This document shows positions 1 through 7,719 of a DNA stretch of 64,000 bases, in pieces; positions within the stretch are counted from its first letter, which is position 1; every line of letters starts with the position of its first letter. This stretch comes from a bacterium (GTDB lineage Bacteria; Patescibacteriota; Dojkabacteria; GCA-002793355), in contig JADYZG010000029.1 in assembly GCA_020853235.1 (NCBI GenBank), forward strand, positions 62,001 through 126,000, written 5' to 3'. Under the pieces are notes generated by a model. That model was not told the DNA's origin. It worked only from the letters and a program-made list of their open reading frames with translations, and ran no database searches. Made by a program: the position numbers and the translations under genes.

Positions 1-896
1 AGATATCCAAGAATAGGGACGTCGGTTCTAGGTATCTTCCCTTTTGCATATTTGAGTATTAGTCGTTGGTTCTCTAGACTGAAAGTTTTTCGATATTCTT
101 CTAAATACTCAGTAATTAACGGATTGTTTGCGAGAACTTTCTGCCAACCTTTTTTAAATCCAGTGTCTTGCAATATTAAGAACGCGTCATATATTAGTGA
201 ATAGTTGCCGCCGCAATAGGTGTAAATATCTTTTCGCATTTTTTTGTTAAGTATTAATTTGTAACGATCTGTAAATACCTCAATCCAATAGTCGGTTTCT
301 TCTTGATTTAAATCGGGGAAATAAAGTAGTGTTTCGCAGAGAGGGTAAGTCAATTTTTGTAAAAAGCGTGACGGTGAATGTTCCATCGGATCGATGTCGT
401 CAAGTAAAAACCAGAACGAACACGCAGGTGAAGTAACGATCTTTCGAGTTCTGTATAGGGCCATAAGAGATTCTGCTGCGATTGCTGGAATATCTTTAAG
501 CCGGTCAATTTTATAAAAAATAATGACGAGGCGTCTCCCTGCATCTGATAGTGTGGTAATGTATTGTTGTAGTGATCCAAGTAGTACCGCGGTATCATCA
601 GTCACAATGTGTTTATATTCTTTATCGGTTTGCGAAATTGAGATACTTAATTGGTGAAGCCAATAATAAGGATTGTCGGATATCAATGGTGTTGGCTCAA
701 AGAAAACAATTACGGCGTTGCGAGGTAGGTATTTATTAAATACATCTCTTTTTCCAAGAACATACATCAAGAGGCCAGATTTGATTGACTTGTAAGTACC
801 AATAATACTTCCTGATTTACCTATAGATAATTCGTTAAAGAAGGGAGTAAGTCTTTTGAGTATGTCTTTTTGTGGTAGCGGTTGATGCTTCGTCAC
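1..896 (-). CDS. Putative P-loop (AAA/STAND-like) ATPase, 3' end beyond window
   Basis: An open minus-strand frame runs from 896 off the left edge of the window, so only about the first 298 residues are visible. Near residue 23 a P-loop-like stretch (SIGKSGSIIGTYKS) is followed by a helix. The spacing differs from canonical GxxxxGK[ST]: one extra residue, with Tyr before Lys. A later hydrophobic strand (RLVIIFYKID) could be Walker B, and FWFLLDDID a sensor-like strand. This suggests an AAA/Orc-like or STAND NTPase, but I cannot name the family. I chose the GTG start at 896 because TATACT (902-907) lies exactly five bases upstream, the spacing seen throughout this window. An in-frame ATG at 911 is the alternative. 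Confidence 0.6.
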   Translation of the reverse strand, partial: MTKHQPLPQKDILKRLTPFFNELSIGKSGSIIGTYKSIKSGLLMYVLGKRDVFNKYLPRNAVIVFFEPTPLISDNPYYWLHQLSISISQTDKEYKHIVTDDTAVLLGSLQQYITTLSDAGRRLVIIFYKIDRLKDIPAIAAESLMALYRTRKIVTSPACSFWFLLDDIDPMEHSPSRFLQKLTYPLCETLLYFPDLNQEETDYWIEVFTDRYKLILNKKMRKDIYTYCGGNYSLIYDAFLILQDTGFKKGWQKVLANNPLITEYLEEYRKTFSLENQRLILKYAKGKIPRTDVPILGY

Positions 897-973
897 GGCT
901 AAGTATATCATAAATGTCAGAAACGGTCAGGGTGGTGTCAAGTATCCCATAGTCGGTACTGGTATATTTACCC

Positions 974-1453
974 ATGATAGAGAAAAATTTCGATAAAGAA
1001 TACATAAAAAAGTGTATTAGCCTCGCGAATCAGGCGTATAATGTAGATAAGGATGTTCCGTTTGCCTGCATAATCGTTAGGAAGGATGAAATTGTAGCAA
1101 TCGCAAAAAATCGCGCTACAAAGGGCGACATTACCAGACATGCTGAAATTCTAGCAATACAGGAAGCTCAAAAAATACTTGATTCATCAGATTTAAGTGA
1201 ATGTACGTTATACAGTAATGTAGAGCCTTGCCCCATGTGTTCGTTTATGATTCGCGAATCAAGAATAGCAAAGGTGTGTTTTTCTTTGTCCTCTCCTAAA
1301 ATGGGGGGGTATTCTAAATGGCCAATATTACAAGATGAGGCGTTGGGGCATATTTATCCTTTTAGCAAACCACCAAAAATAGTAAAGGGTATTTTGAAGC
1401 ATGAAGCAAAACGTGATTTCGAAAAACTTGGGTGGGTAGTTTTTAGTGAGTAA
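974..1453 (+). CDS. Cytidine/deoxycytidylate deaminase-family nucleoside deaminase
   Basis: A 159-aa zinc deaminase of the CDA/TadA superfamily. The motif HAE (H56-A57-E58) supplies the zinc ligand and proton-shuttle Glu, and PCPMC (residues 85-89, Cys86 and Cys89) supplies the other two ligands. Family members deaminate free cytosine/guanine nucleosides or the wobble adenosine of tRNA-Arg. The C-terminus does not look like classic TadA, so a free-nucleoside substrate is as likely. The gene stands alone and is divergent from the ATPase at 896. TATATT (963-968) sits five bases before the ATG, implying a leaderless message. Confidence 0.85.
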   Translation: MIEKNFDKEYIKKCISLANQAYNVDKDVPFACIIVRKDEIVAIAKNRATKGDITRHAEILAIQEAQKILDSSDLSECTLYSNVEPCPMCSFMIRESRIAKVCFSLSSPKMGGYSKWPILQDEALGHIYPFSKPPKIVKGILKHEAKRDFEKLGWVVFSE

Positions 1454-1497
1454 AATGGAAATTTTATGCGTAGTTGATGTTATACGAAGCATAGAAG

Positions 1498-1513
1498 ACT
1501 CGTCTATACGAGT
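1498..1513. repeat. Small perfect inverted repeat after the deaminase gene
   Basis: ACTCGT and ACGAGT arms flank a CTAT loop, 45 bases after the deaminase stop. There is no U-run after it, so a terminator role is only possible. The rest of 1454-1711 holds no ORF I can support; its right end carries att-like motif copy A near 1653-1686. Confidence 0.35.
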
Positions 1514-1652
1514 GTTGAAATACTCAATTTCTTGTTTTAACTCTAGTAGATAAGTTTATTTTTTGTATTTTCGTGTTCTGTTATTACGTGATATTTTGTT
1601 AATTCTTCTATTCGAGTCGCAGCGGGAATTTATGAAAAACTGTGGGTAGGCC

Positions 1653-1686
1653 CATAATGGGTCCAACGGCGGGGGGAGTAATGAAC
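1653..1686 (+). repeat. att-like repeat, copy A
   Basis: This is one of several degenerate copies of a roughly 30-base G-rich motif of the form ATGGG-TCAA-G-TGGG-GGAGTAATG-A. It lies just beyond the 3' end of the minus-strand gene 1712-2413. Related copies lie at about 2545-2576 (B), 3090-3117 (C, weakest) and 4140-4171 (D), each in a gap beside one of the minus-strand genes. Copy B is fused to a relic of a serine-recombinase 3' end, which is why I read the set as old integration boundaries. Confidence 0.4.
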
Positions 1687-1711
1687 CTGCTGATATAGAG
1701 TTTGTAGATTG

Positions 1712-2413
1712 TTATTCCCTTGGTGTAAACCCTATTTTTGTGTAATGGAGATAGTGCAAATTCACCAGACCTCCGCATCGTAACTCCCTATAGTTGGTAT
1801 CATTAGTCCAATCCATTTCATAAGATAATCGCAAGGGGATCCTAATTTGTATTGGTGGAGTAGTGTCGATGTATACATACCTGAACGCAAAACGGTATTT
1901 TTTTATTCCTCCACCTATTGAACATCCTCCTGTGTAGTTATGTAACCCTTCACGTAAATCTTTGTATGCATTTATAGGTTGCAAAAGTACAAAAATACTT
2001 AATATCATTACTGCCACTCCTACAAAATAAGCAGTTTTATTAATTCTCAACCCAGCCGTAACAAATTTAGGAATTCTTGCTAATGCATACAGGAGGCTTG
2101 CAAGACAAAGGGCTGACATCAAAATATTATTTGTCAAAACTATTTTCCAGTTATACTCCGTGAGTATTTCTGGAAATACAAAAAATTGTAGAGATGCATA
2201 CATCCATGGTACTAGAATAAAAAGAGAATATAGCAACAACGATGATTTTAATGAGTATCTTCTATACATGATATATAAACACGAAAGAACAAATCCAATG
2301 GGGAATAGAACAAAAGAGAATCCTGCCATAATATTTCCTAAGTAAGAAAAATAATAAAATATACCTTCAACGACGATATTCAGGAGTGCTATATGTAAAA
2401 ACTTTCTTTTCAT
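1712..2413 (-). CDS. Unrecognised multi-pass membrane protein
   Basis: A 233-aa protein with four or five hydrophobic segments in the first 150 residues. They are followed by a non-membrane tail of about 80 residues containing Cys and Gly-Gly motifs (YTGGCSIGGGIKKYRF). The topology suggests a membrane domain plus a small external domain. I recognise no family. It is the first of three unlinked minus-strand genes in the tRNA-His-proximal accessory region, each separated by att-like motifs, so recent acquisition is plausible. The start at 2413 gives a short Lys/Arg-rich N-terminus before the first membrane segment; upstream promoter elements are weak. Confidence 0.6.
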   Translation of the reverse strand: MKRKFLHIALLNIVVEGIFYYFSYLGNIMAGFSFVLFPIGFVLSCLYIMYRRYSLKSSLLLYSLFILVPWMYASLQFFVFPEILTEYNWKIVLTNNILMSALCLASLLYALARIPKFVTAGLRINKTAYFVGVAVMILSIFVLLQPINAYKDLREGLHNYTGGCSIGGGIKKYRFAFRYVYIDTTPPIQIRIPLRLSYEMDWTNDTNYRELRCGGLVNLHYLHYTKIGFTPRE

Positions 2414-2493
2414 ATCGGTTCTAGGAATTTTTCGATATAACTAGATTGTACTATCAAATGTTTTAAATGTTTATGATTGGTAAGCGCCAATGT

Positions 2494-2550
2494 ACCTTAC
2501 GAAAACCTTTTTATAGTATCTTCAAGAATTGCAAAGAGTCTAAAATGGGT
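2494..2550 (+). pseudogene. Relic of a serine-recombinase 3' end
   Basis: These 57 bases match the last codons of the broken recombinase at 5812-5868 with only scattered mismatches and one inserted base. The match includes an exact run from GCAAAGAG to AAAATGGG. In the intact copy this segment encodes the recombinase C-terminus ending SLKWGG. Here a one-base insertion disrupts the frame and nothing else of the recombinase remains. It runs directly into att-like motif copy B (about 2545-2576). Confidence 0.6.
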
Positions 2551-2581
2551 CAATGATGGGAGGAAGTGATGGAACCAACTA

Positions 2582-3031
2582 CTATCCTCTTGGAGTAACA
2601 CGCTCTTTTGAGTCTTTTTCTTGTGGATCTGTTGTTATCACTTTTAATAATTCTTTATCATCTTTACCTAGGTATGCACGGACATTATTTCCTGTAAGAT
2701 CTAATACTGCCTCATTTACGGCGTTTAACATTTCTCTTTTCATCATTGGCGTCGTACCATCACCTCCTAGTGCTGACAATAGCCAGTAAGCTGTGTAATC
2801 CGGTATCTTACCCTCTTCTGTTAATTGACACATTGTGTTAAAAACTATGGCTTTTGAGTCAGGAGTCATGTTTCTTGCGTTATTTGTCAATGCAGATACC
2901 AAATTTTCTCTCTGTATACCCTCAAGTCCAATACCAGCCTTGTGATAAGGCCCTGTCCCAGCTCTTTGGAAAGTTTGTACCGCATTCATGTAGTTTATCC
3001 TTAGCTGCGCCTGTTGAGATTCGCTCGTCAT
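2582..3031 (-). CDS. Unrecognised soluble protein
   Basis: A 149-aa, mostly helical-looking, charged and soluble protein with no signal peptide or membrane segment. It contains an Asn/Ala-rich central part and a Lys/Asp-rich C-terminus. No family is recognised. TATAAT lies seven bases before the ATG at 3031, which supports the start and a near-leaderless transcript. It lies between att-like copies B and C, so it may be one unit of a series of integrated single-gene segments. Confidence 0.55.
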   Translation of the reverse strand: MTSESQQAQLRINYMNAVQTFQRAGTGPYHKAGIGLEGIQRENLVSALTNNARNMTPDSKAIVFNTMCQLTEEGKIPDYTAYWLLSALGGDGTTPMMKREMLNAVNEAVLDLTGNNVRAYLGKDDKELLKVITTDPQEKDSKERVTPRG

Positions 3032-3154
3032 ATAAGTAATTATAATACATTGACATTGGAGTTGTAAATAAATTAGGAAAATCCTATTTGGGGTCAGTTA
3101 TTAGCCAGTTTCTGAACCGAGCAATTGATCTAACGATGTTAGCCGAAAGCAAGG

Positions 3155-4102
3155 TTAGATTTTATCAATTATATTTCTTAGTACAGTATTTTGGTTGTAG
3201 GTGAATGCAAGTGATTTCCCACATTTCTGCTGACAAGGTTCTCCAGAAATAATAATGACTCCATTATTATTTCTGGGGTCATTTCTCGGGATGGCGAGTA
3301 CTTGTTTTTGAGCGCTGCAACCTGCACAACATGCTTGTATCCTCCCGTCTGTGATTTTGAAGTCAACGAATTGTTCGGGGTCATGTACTGCATGTTGCCC
3401 GTCCGTATCGGTCTCTTCTCGACCACGAACAACCAAAATAGCACTAAATAATTCATTCATTCGAGAATCAGAATATCTAACACTTCCTGCAAAATCCTTC
3501 ACTACAAAAGGCCGATCGAGCATCCAACGGTCTTCTTTGAGAACGCCTTCCCACTTGCCACCCTTTGTTACATCCTTCATCGTTTGGAGCATTTTCCTCA
3601 CCATGCGGAGCTGAGTTTCAGCGCTGTCCATAGCGAAGGGGAGCTGCCCAGTCGTTAGGTAACCGCTGTTCTTGTCCATTATTAAATCGACCACATTCTC
3701 GTCTGAGGCGATGGGGATTCTGTAAATATGCTCATCTACTTTCCCTTTTTGTGCCTCAATTGCTCCTCGAGTTATTGCAATATGTTTCCCTTCTTGTCTC
3801 AGTGTTTCAGGAGAGAACATGTCGATAACAAAGTCGTAACGGTTTGATAAATAATCATCCATGTCCGGATGCTCAAGTCTAAAATCTCTATCCTCTACTT
3901 CTGGACGAATTTCATCATATCTAATCGGATAAATACCATGCCTATTCAGGCTTTCGGTAATTAATTTCGCATCTTCTCTCAATCCCGGGGGATGATTGAT
4001 AAGGATTCTTGGTTTAAATAGGGCGAGTTCTGTAAATGCTTTGTTAAGTTCCGCATTCCGGACGTCAGGGGAAATGGGTAGATAGGTATTGAATCCTGCC
4101 AT
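3155..4102 (-). CDS. Unrecognised protein; possible TIR/SEFIR-like N-domain and Cys-cluster C-domain
   Basis: A 315-aa soluble protein. Residues about 30-150 have an alternating strand/helix pattern: RILINHPPG, then a helix, then GIYPIRYDE, YDFVIDMFSPE, and an AIEAQKGK helix before YRIPI. This resembles a TIR/SEFIR or nucleoside-deoxyribosyltransferase-like fold. The C-terminal third contains CCxxC and CxxxC clusters that could bind zinc. Both assignments are inference from pattern only. TATAAT (4108-4113) is exactly five bases before the ATG at 4102. It lies between att-like copies C and D; a defence role would fit but is not shown. Confidence 0.5.
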   Translation of the reverse strand: MAGFNTYLPISPDVRNAELNKAFTELALFKPRILINHPPGLREDAKLITESLNRHGIYPIRYDEIRPEVEDRDFRLEHPDMDDYLSNRYDFVIDMFSPETLRQEGKHIAITRGAIEAQKGKVDEHIYRIPIASDENVVDLIMDKNSGYLTTGQLPFAMDSAETQLRMVRKMLQTMKDVTKGGKWEGVLKEDRWMLDRPFVVKDFAGSVRYSDSRMNELFSAILVVRGREETDTDGQHAVHDPEQFVDFKITDGRIQACCAGCSAQKQVLAIPRNDPRNNNGVIIISGEPCQQKCGKSLAFTYNQNTVLRNIIDKI

Positions 4103-4494
4103 ACAGTATTATATCAAAAGATTTAATGTGAAAATTCCATATGGGGTCAATGGTGGGAAGAGGTAATGAAAAAGGTAAGAAGTTTGCAGGAAATATACTA
4201 GGTGCAGAATGTATTTTCGGGATAGGATATTGAGAATAAACTAAACATTATGAATAAATCACAATCATATATTAAAAATTAGGAAACAAAGAAAAAGAGC
4301 TAGAGATCCTAGAATGATATTTCAAACAAAAGTATTCAAGTGAATCGAATCAACTAACTCTTGTTGAAAGATTAAGAAAGCTTAAAATTTAAAGAAATTG
4401 TCACTGCTTTTCTCGGTGGCTGATGAGCATCGAAATATACATTAGTATAGATTCCGTGTATAATTCCGTATATAAAAAAACAACTTAATCATAC
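4103..4494. other. Gene-free stretch with att-like copy D and a left att candidate
   Basis: I see no intact gene. It contains att-like copy D (about 4140-4171). At 4415-4425 there is an exact 11-base copy of the tRNA-His 3' region (GGTGGCTGATG, also at 5867-5877 with flanking similarity). Near 4459-4464 a TATAAT box probably serves the small ORF at 4495. Short AT-rich open stretches around 4330-4400 look like decayed coding sequence, but I cannot identify them. Confidence 0.5.
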
Positions 4495-4668
4495 ATGTCA
4501 GAATTTGATTCCCTTAGTAATATATTTGAAGCAAGGAAATCCTCTAATACTGTTATGGAAGCCTGCAAGAGACTTGTACGAGAGAAAGATCCTCAAATTA
4601 TTATAAATTGTACTGAACGTGATAAAGCCCAAGCAGCATTAGTGGCAAAAAACGAGATGAGTTCGTGA
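4495..4668 (+). CDS. Small ORF upstream of nuclease (57 aa)
   Basis: Encodes 57 residues beginning MSEFDSLSNIFEARKS, charged and probably helical. Its TGA overlaps the GTG start of the next gene by four bases, so the two are translationally coupled. TATAAT at 4459-4464 is a likely promoter. The size and position could suit an antitoxin-like or leader protein. Equally it may be a fragment of the helicase part of a larger restriction enzyme whose C-terminus follows. No family is recognised. Confidence 0.5.
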   Translation: MSEFDSLSNIFEARKSSNTVMEACKRLVREKDPQIIINCTERDKAQAALVAKNEMSS

Positions 4669-5333
4669 AGATGGCAAACGATAACTTTGCTCTCGTGCCT
4701 TTTGTTATACAAGAGATACTCAAGAACGCATATAAGTATGAAGAAAAGACTGAATCTATTGAAGAAGAAATTGAACTAACAAAGCTCTTTCCGTTCAAAA
4801 TCAGCGTCCAGCAAGGCAGAAATACGCTTGTAGTATACAAAGAAGCCGAAGCAGAAGAAGGGCGAAAGGGTCATCTTGGCTTTCACATCAATCCGTATGC
4901 ATTTGATAGTGGTGATGAAAAAGATTTATTCCGATACCTCCGAGATGTGCTTGATAAGAATGAGACAGTAAAGGATGTTTATTTTACTGGAGCCCGTGTG
5001 TGTGCGGACCCTAACAGAACCGACTTCTATTTTGAATACTGGAGCCCAGAACAAAAAAGGATTGCCCGATACTTTCCCGATTTTCTCATTGAGCCAACAA
5101 AACGCTTTATTGTGGTTGAAGCTAAGGGAAGTGACGAGAAATCAGAATACGAGACAAACAAGAAGTCTTACAAAGGCAAGATTGAAAACCTTACAAACGA
5201 GATTTTAGCAAAAGAGATTGGATTCAATGAGTTCCAGAGTGTAAACAAGAACTTTGAATATCACATCATCTTTGATGCTTCGCTCCAAAGAGAACAGCTT
5301 AAGTTACGAAATATGATTGAAGAAAGCAAGTGA
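4665..5333 (+). CDS. PD-(D/E)XK nuclease-domain protein, likely truncated type III Res-like subunit
   Basis: A 222-aa protein with a PD-(D/E)XK core: FPDF (D139) followed by strand FIVVEAKG (E152, K154). The preceding segment (INPYAFDS...EKDLF, later VYFTGA and FYFEYWS) resembles the C-terminal nuclease region of type III restriction (Res) and related DEAD helicase-nuclease proteins. These are normally around 900 aa, so this looks like a detached C-terminal piece; no helicase motifs are present nearby. The GTG start overlaps the upstream stop, and its own TGA overlaps the recombinase GTG at 5330. It may be a remnant or a stand-alone nuclease carried by the element. Confidence 0.6.
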   Translation: MKMANDNFALVPFVIQEILKNAYKYEEKTESIEEEIELTKLFPFKISVQQGRNTLVVYKEAEAEEGRKGHLGFHINPYAFDSGDEKDLFRYLRDVLDKNETVKDVYFTGARVCADPNRTDFYFEYWSPEQKRIARYFPDFLIEPTKRFIVVEAKGSDEKSEYETNKKSYKGKIENLTNEILAKEIGFNEFQSVNKNFEYHIIFDASLQREQLKLRNMIEESK

Positions 5334-5874
5334 AAAAAGGAATTCTTCTAGCTCGTGTCTCAACTCCCGAGCAACAAAAACAAGGACTTTCCATAGACGA
5401 TATACAGCTTCCTCAACTACGACAATACGCTCAAGACAACGGAGTAGAGATCGTTAATGAATTTGTATTTCAAGAGACTGCGAGTCAAAAGCTTCGGAAA
5501 AAATTTGACGAAATGGTTGCTTCCATAAAAGCAAGCAAAGATGTAACTGAGATCATTGCTTTTCGTGTAGAATTACTCAGGATGAATATGACAATTACAG
5601 AAAAAAGTGTAGAGCCGAACAACAAGATTACAAAGACAAACTAGCTAGGCTTGAGCAGGCAGACGAAGAGTACTATGTCACGGTATCTCTGCTACTTGAG
5701 CTTGCTTCCAGAAGTTACGAATTGTTCTTAGGTTCAGAACCAGATGAAAAACGTGAGATTATTCAACTCACACTTCAGAACCTGTCATTGAAAGATGGAA
5801 AGCTCCAATATACCTTACAAAAGCCCTTAGATAGTATCTTCAAAACTGCAAAGAGTCTAAAATGGGGTGGCTGA
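5330..5874 (+). pseudogene. Broken serine recombinase (large internal deletion plus frameshift)
   Basis: The N-terminal resolvase domain starts normally (LLARVSTPEQQKQGLS, likely nucleophile Ser11) and continues to about residue 90. A deletion of several hundred codons and a frame change near 5590-5600 follow. A second frame then resumes with a typical large-serine-recombinase C-terminal helix region (RAEQQDYKDKLARLEQADEE) and ends SLKWGG-stop at 5874. Intact relatives are roughly 500 aa. The last 12 bases lie inside tRNA-His, marking this as the integrase of the element that used that tRNA as its attachment site. Confidence 0.85.
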
Positions 5875-5938
5875 TGGGATTTGAACCCACGACCACCTGC
5901 TCCACAGGCAGGCGCTCTACCACTGAGCTACAGCCACC
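5863..5938 (-). tRNA. tRNA-His(GTG) with encoded CCA
   Basis: The cloverleaf folds from the minus strand. It has seven acceptor pairs, an extra 5' G opposite C73 as is characteristic of tRNA-His, D-arm AGCTCAGTGGTAGAGC, anticodon loop CTGTGGA (anticodon GTG), a T-arm with TTCAAAT, and an encoded CCA at 5863-5865. TATAAT on the minus strand (5949-5954) lies about ten bases upstream. Its 3' end is the attachment site of the decayed element to the left. Confidence 0.95.
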
Positions 5939-6045
5939 ATAACATCGGATTATAGCAAGAATCGCCACACGGGTAAATATTTGTGACTAGAATTTGCTAG
6001 ATTCCGGATTCTCGACTTCATTTCTTTTTTCTTCTATAATTCCGA

Positions 6046-6522
6046 ATGAAAGTTGCATTGGAGATATTTTTCATTAAGCTCGTTGGCGAGGAAGTTAGTT
6101 ATCAAAAAACTATAACGGATATCAGTAGCACGTCTCTGGATCCAACAATAGCGATTAACGAAGCAATTTCAAAAACTTTTTTAGGAGGCAATGTGCCCAT
6201 TCAAGATCACTACATTGTCCATTCAACGAGTTGGCGGTTTGACGAAGGTACAGTAATTCTAACGTATATTGTTTATTCGGAAAAATTCCAATTTCCCCAC
6301 AAAGACACAAATGTTTTGCCCTTAAGTAATTTACGCATCGAACCTGTGAGGTTTCAACACGGTAATACGGTGATTGGTGAAGTGAATGTTATATCGCACG
6401 CAATCAGACATTTAGGCTTTTTAGTTGGTCACGACTCCGAAGGAAAGTACGTTCAGGCTACGAGCCCCGAAACCATTGAGAAATTAAAAAAGATTTATCC
6501 AGTGCTTGCAGGAAGGATTTGA
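6046..6522 (+). CDS. Unrecognised conserved-looking soluble protein
   Basis: A 158-aa protein with alternating strands and helices and no signal or membrane segment; no family is recognised. A segment near residues 115-130 (SHAIRHLGFLVGHDSEGKY) is the most distinctive part. TATAAT (6035-6040) is exactly five bases before the ATG, a leaderless arrangement. The stop abuts the ATG of the following MFS transporter, so the two form an operon and this protein may act with the transporter. Confidence 0.65.
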   Translation: MKVALEIFFIKLVGEEVSYQKTITDISSTSLDPTIAINEAISKTFLGGNVPIQDHYIVHSTSWRFDEGTVILTYIVYSEKFQFPHKDTNVLPLSNLRIEPVRFQHGNTVIGEVNVISHAIRHLGFLVGHDSEGKYVQATSPETIEKLKKIYPVLAGRI

Positions 6523-7719
6523 ATGTATCGATTATTCTTAGAAAACTTTTCGAAACTATCTGTCGTCAGGCAATATTTTTTTGCTCGTACTTTTTATGAT
6601 TGGGGGATTTACATATTCGATGCATTTTATTTGACGTATGTTTTCAAAGAGAGTGGTGATGTGAGTACGGTAGTATCAAATGCATTAGTAACACTAGTCG
6701 CCATATTTTTTGGGTTTATTCTTGGTTCGATTCTTATGAATAAAATAGGAGTAGAACGAAACTTACGCTTCAGTTTCGTATTATTTATCCTCACTGGAAT
6801 GTTGGGGGTCTATCTTCTCTCAATAGGGGCAATGTCGTTTCTGGTTATTTCGTTAGCTCGAGGAGTCGCAGAAGGGTTCTTTTGGGCATATGCGAATATT
6901 ATAGAATTATCGGGACTACCATTTGTTTCACGAGGGAAGTTTTACAGTATTTCTCAGGGTGTGAATGGTATTTTTAGTATTGTTGCGCCGGTTACCTTGG
7001 GATATTTATTAACGAAAGCAAATTCATTGATACCTTCATTTATTATTTTTTCCTGTATTTGCATAGTCGCCGTACTAGTTCCGTATAAGTTCGATATGAA
7101 CGAGAGGTTATCCATTGATTTTTTGAAGTTTGAACGGTTTATAAGGAGACAAACAATAGGTAATTACATTACAATTAAGATGGTTTTGTCTGCTATCTGG
7201 ATGATTGATTGGCTTATTTTGGCGATGATTCCCTTGGTGATTCTTGGTAACGAACTCAACATCGGGGTTTACCTGACAGTTTCGTCTCTTGTTGGCGTGG
7301 TGATTGCATTTATCACTCGTGCTGCGACTATTAAAGAAAAAGTAAAGTTTGGTGGACCTTTGGTTATAATTAGTGCGTGTGCAAATTTACTTTTTGCATT
7401 TCAATTTACTCCGATAATGCTTTATGTCAACTCACTCGTGGTGACGATCGCCAGCTCTATAACTTCGCCAATGGAGTTGGATTTGTCGGTAAGAATAACA
7501 AATAGCATAGATACCAATAACAGTATGGGTGTTGAGTTAAACTTGTTCCAGGAATTTGTCTATACAGTAATGCGCGTCATAGTTGGTGTCTCGGTTATCT
7601 CTATATTCACTGTTGGATTGTCAGTTACTGCGGTACTCAAGCTACTAGTTGTAGTGACTGCGGTGCTCAAATTAGTAAACTTCTTCTTGTCGGTGAGGTA
7701 TTTGAAACTTGTTAATTAA
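6523..7719 (+). CDS. MFS-like multi-pass transporter
   Basis: A 398-aa protein with about ten to twelve hydrophobic segments in two halves around a charged central loop (roughly residues 185-210, DMNERLSIDFLKFERFIRRQ). This is the usual Major Facilitator Superfamily layout and length. The substrate cannot be deduced. It starts directly after the stop of the upstream gene with a good Shine-Dalgarno sequence (AGGAAGGA) five bases before the ATG. That contrasts with the leaderless first genes of transcription units here. It converges with 7712-8437, overlapping its 3' end by eight bases. Confidence 0.75.
   Translation: MYRLFLENFSKLSVVRQYFFARTFYDWGIYIFDAFYLTYVFKESGDVSTVVSNALVTLVAIFFGFILGSILMNKIGVERNLRFSFVLFILTGMLGVYLLSIGAMSFLVISLARGVAEGFFWAYANIIELSGLPFVSRGKFYSISQGVNGIFSIVAPVTLGYLLTKANSLIPSFIIFSCICIVAVLVPYKFDMNERLSIDFLKFERFIRRQTIGNYITIKMVLSAIWMIDWLILAMIPLVILGNELNIGVYLTVSSLVGVVIAFITRAATIKEKVKFGGPLVIISACANLLFAFQFTPIMLYVNSLVVTIASSITSPMELDLSVRITNSIDTNNSMGVELNLFQEFVYTVMRVIVGVSVISIFTVGLSVTAVLKLLVVVTAVLKLVNFFLSVRYLKLVN

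Larger units (their letters stand above)
4415..5874 (+). mobile_element. tRNA-His-integrated element with decayed serine recombinase
   Basis: About 1.46 kb bounded on the left by GGTGGCTGATG (4415-4425) and on the right by the same 11 bases inside the 3' end of tRNA-His. It contains three genes chained by four-base stop/start overlaps: a 57-aa ORF, a PD-(D/E)XK nuclease and a recombinase. The recombinase stop lies inside the tRNA, a layout typical of elements that integrate at a tRNA 3' end. The recombinase has lost its middle, so the element is probably immobile now. The exact left boundary is inferred. Confidence 0.55.
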
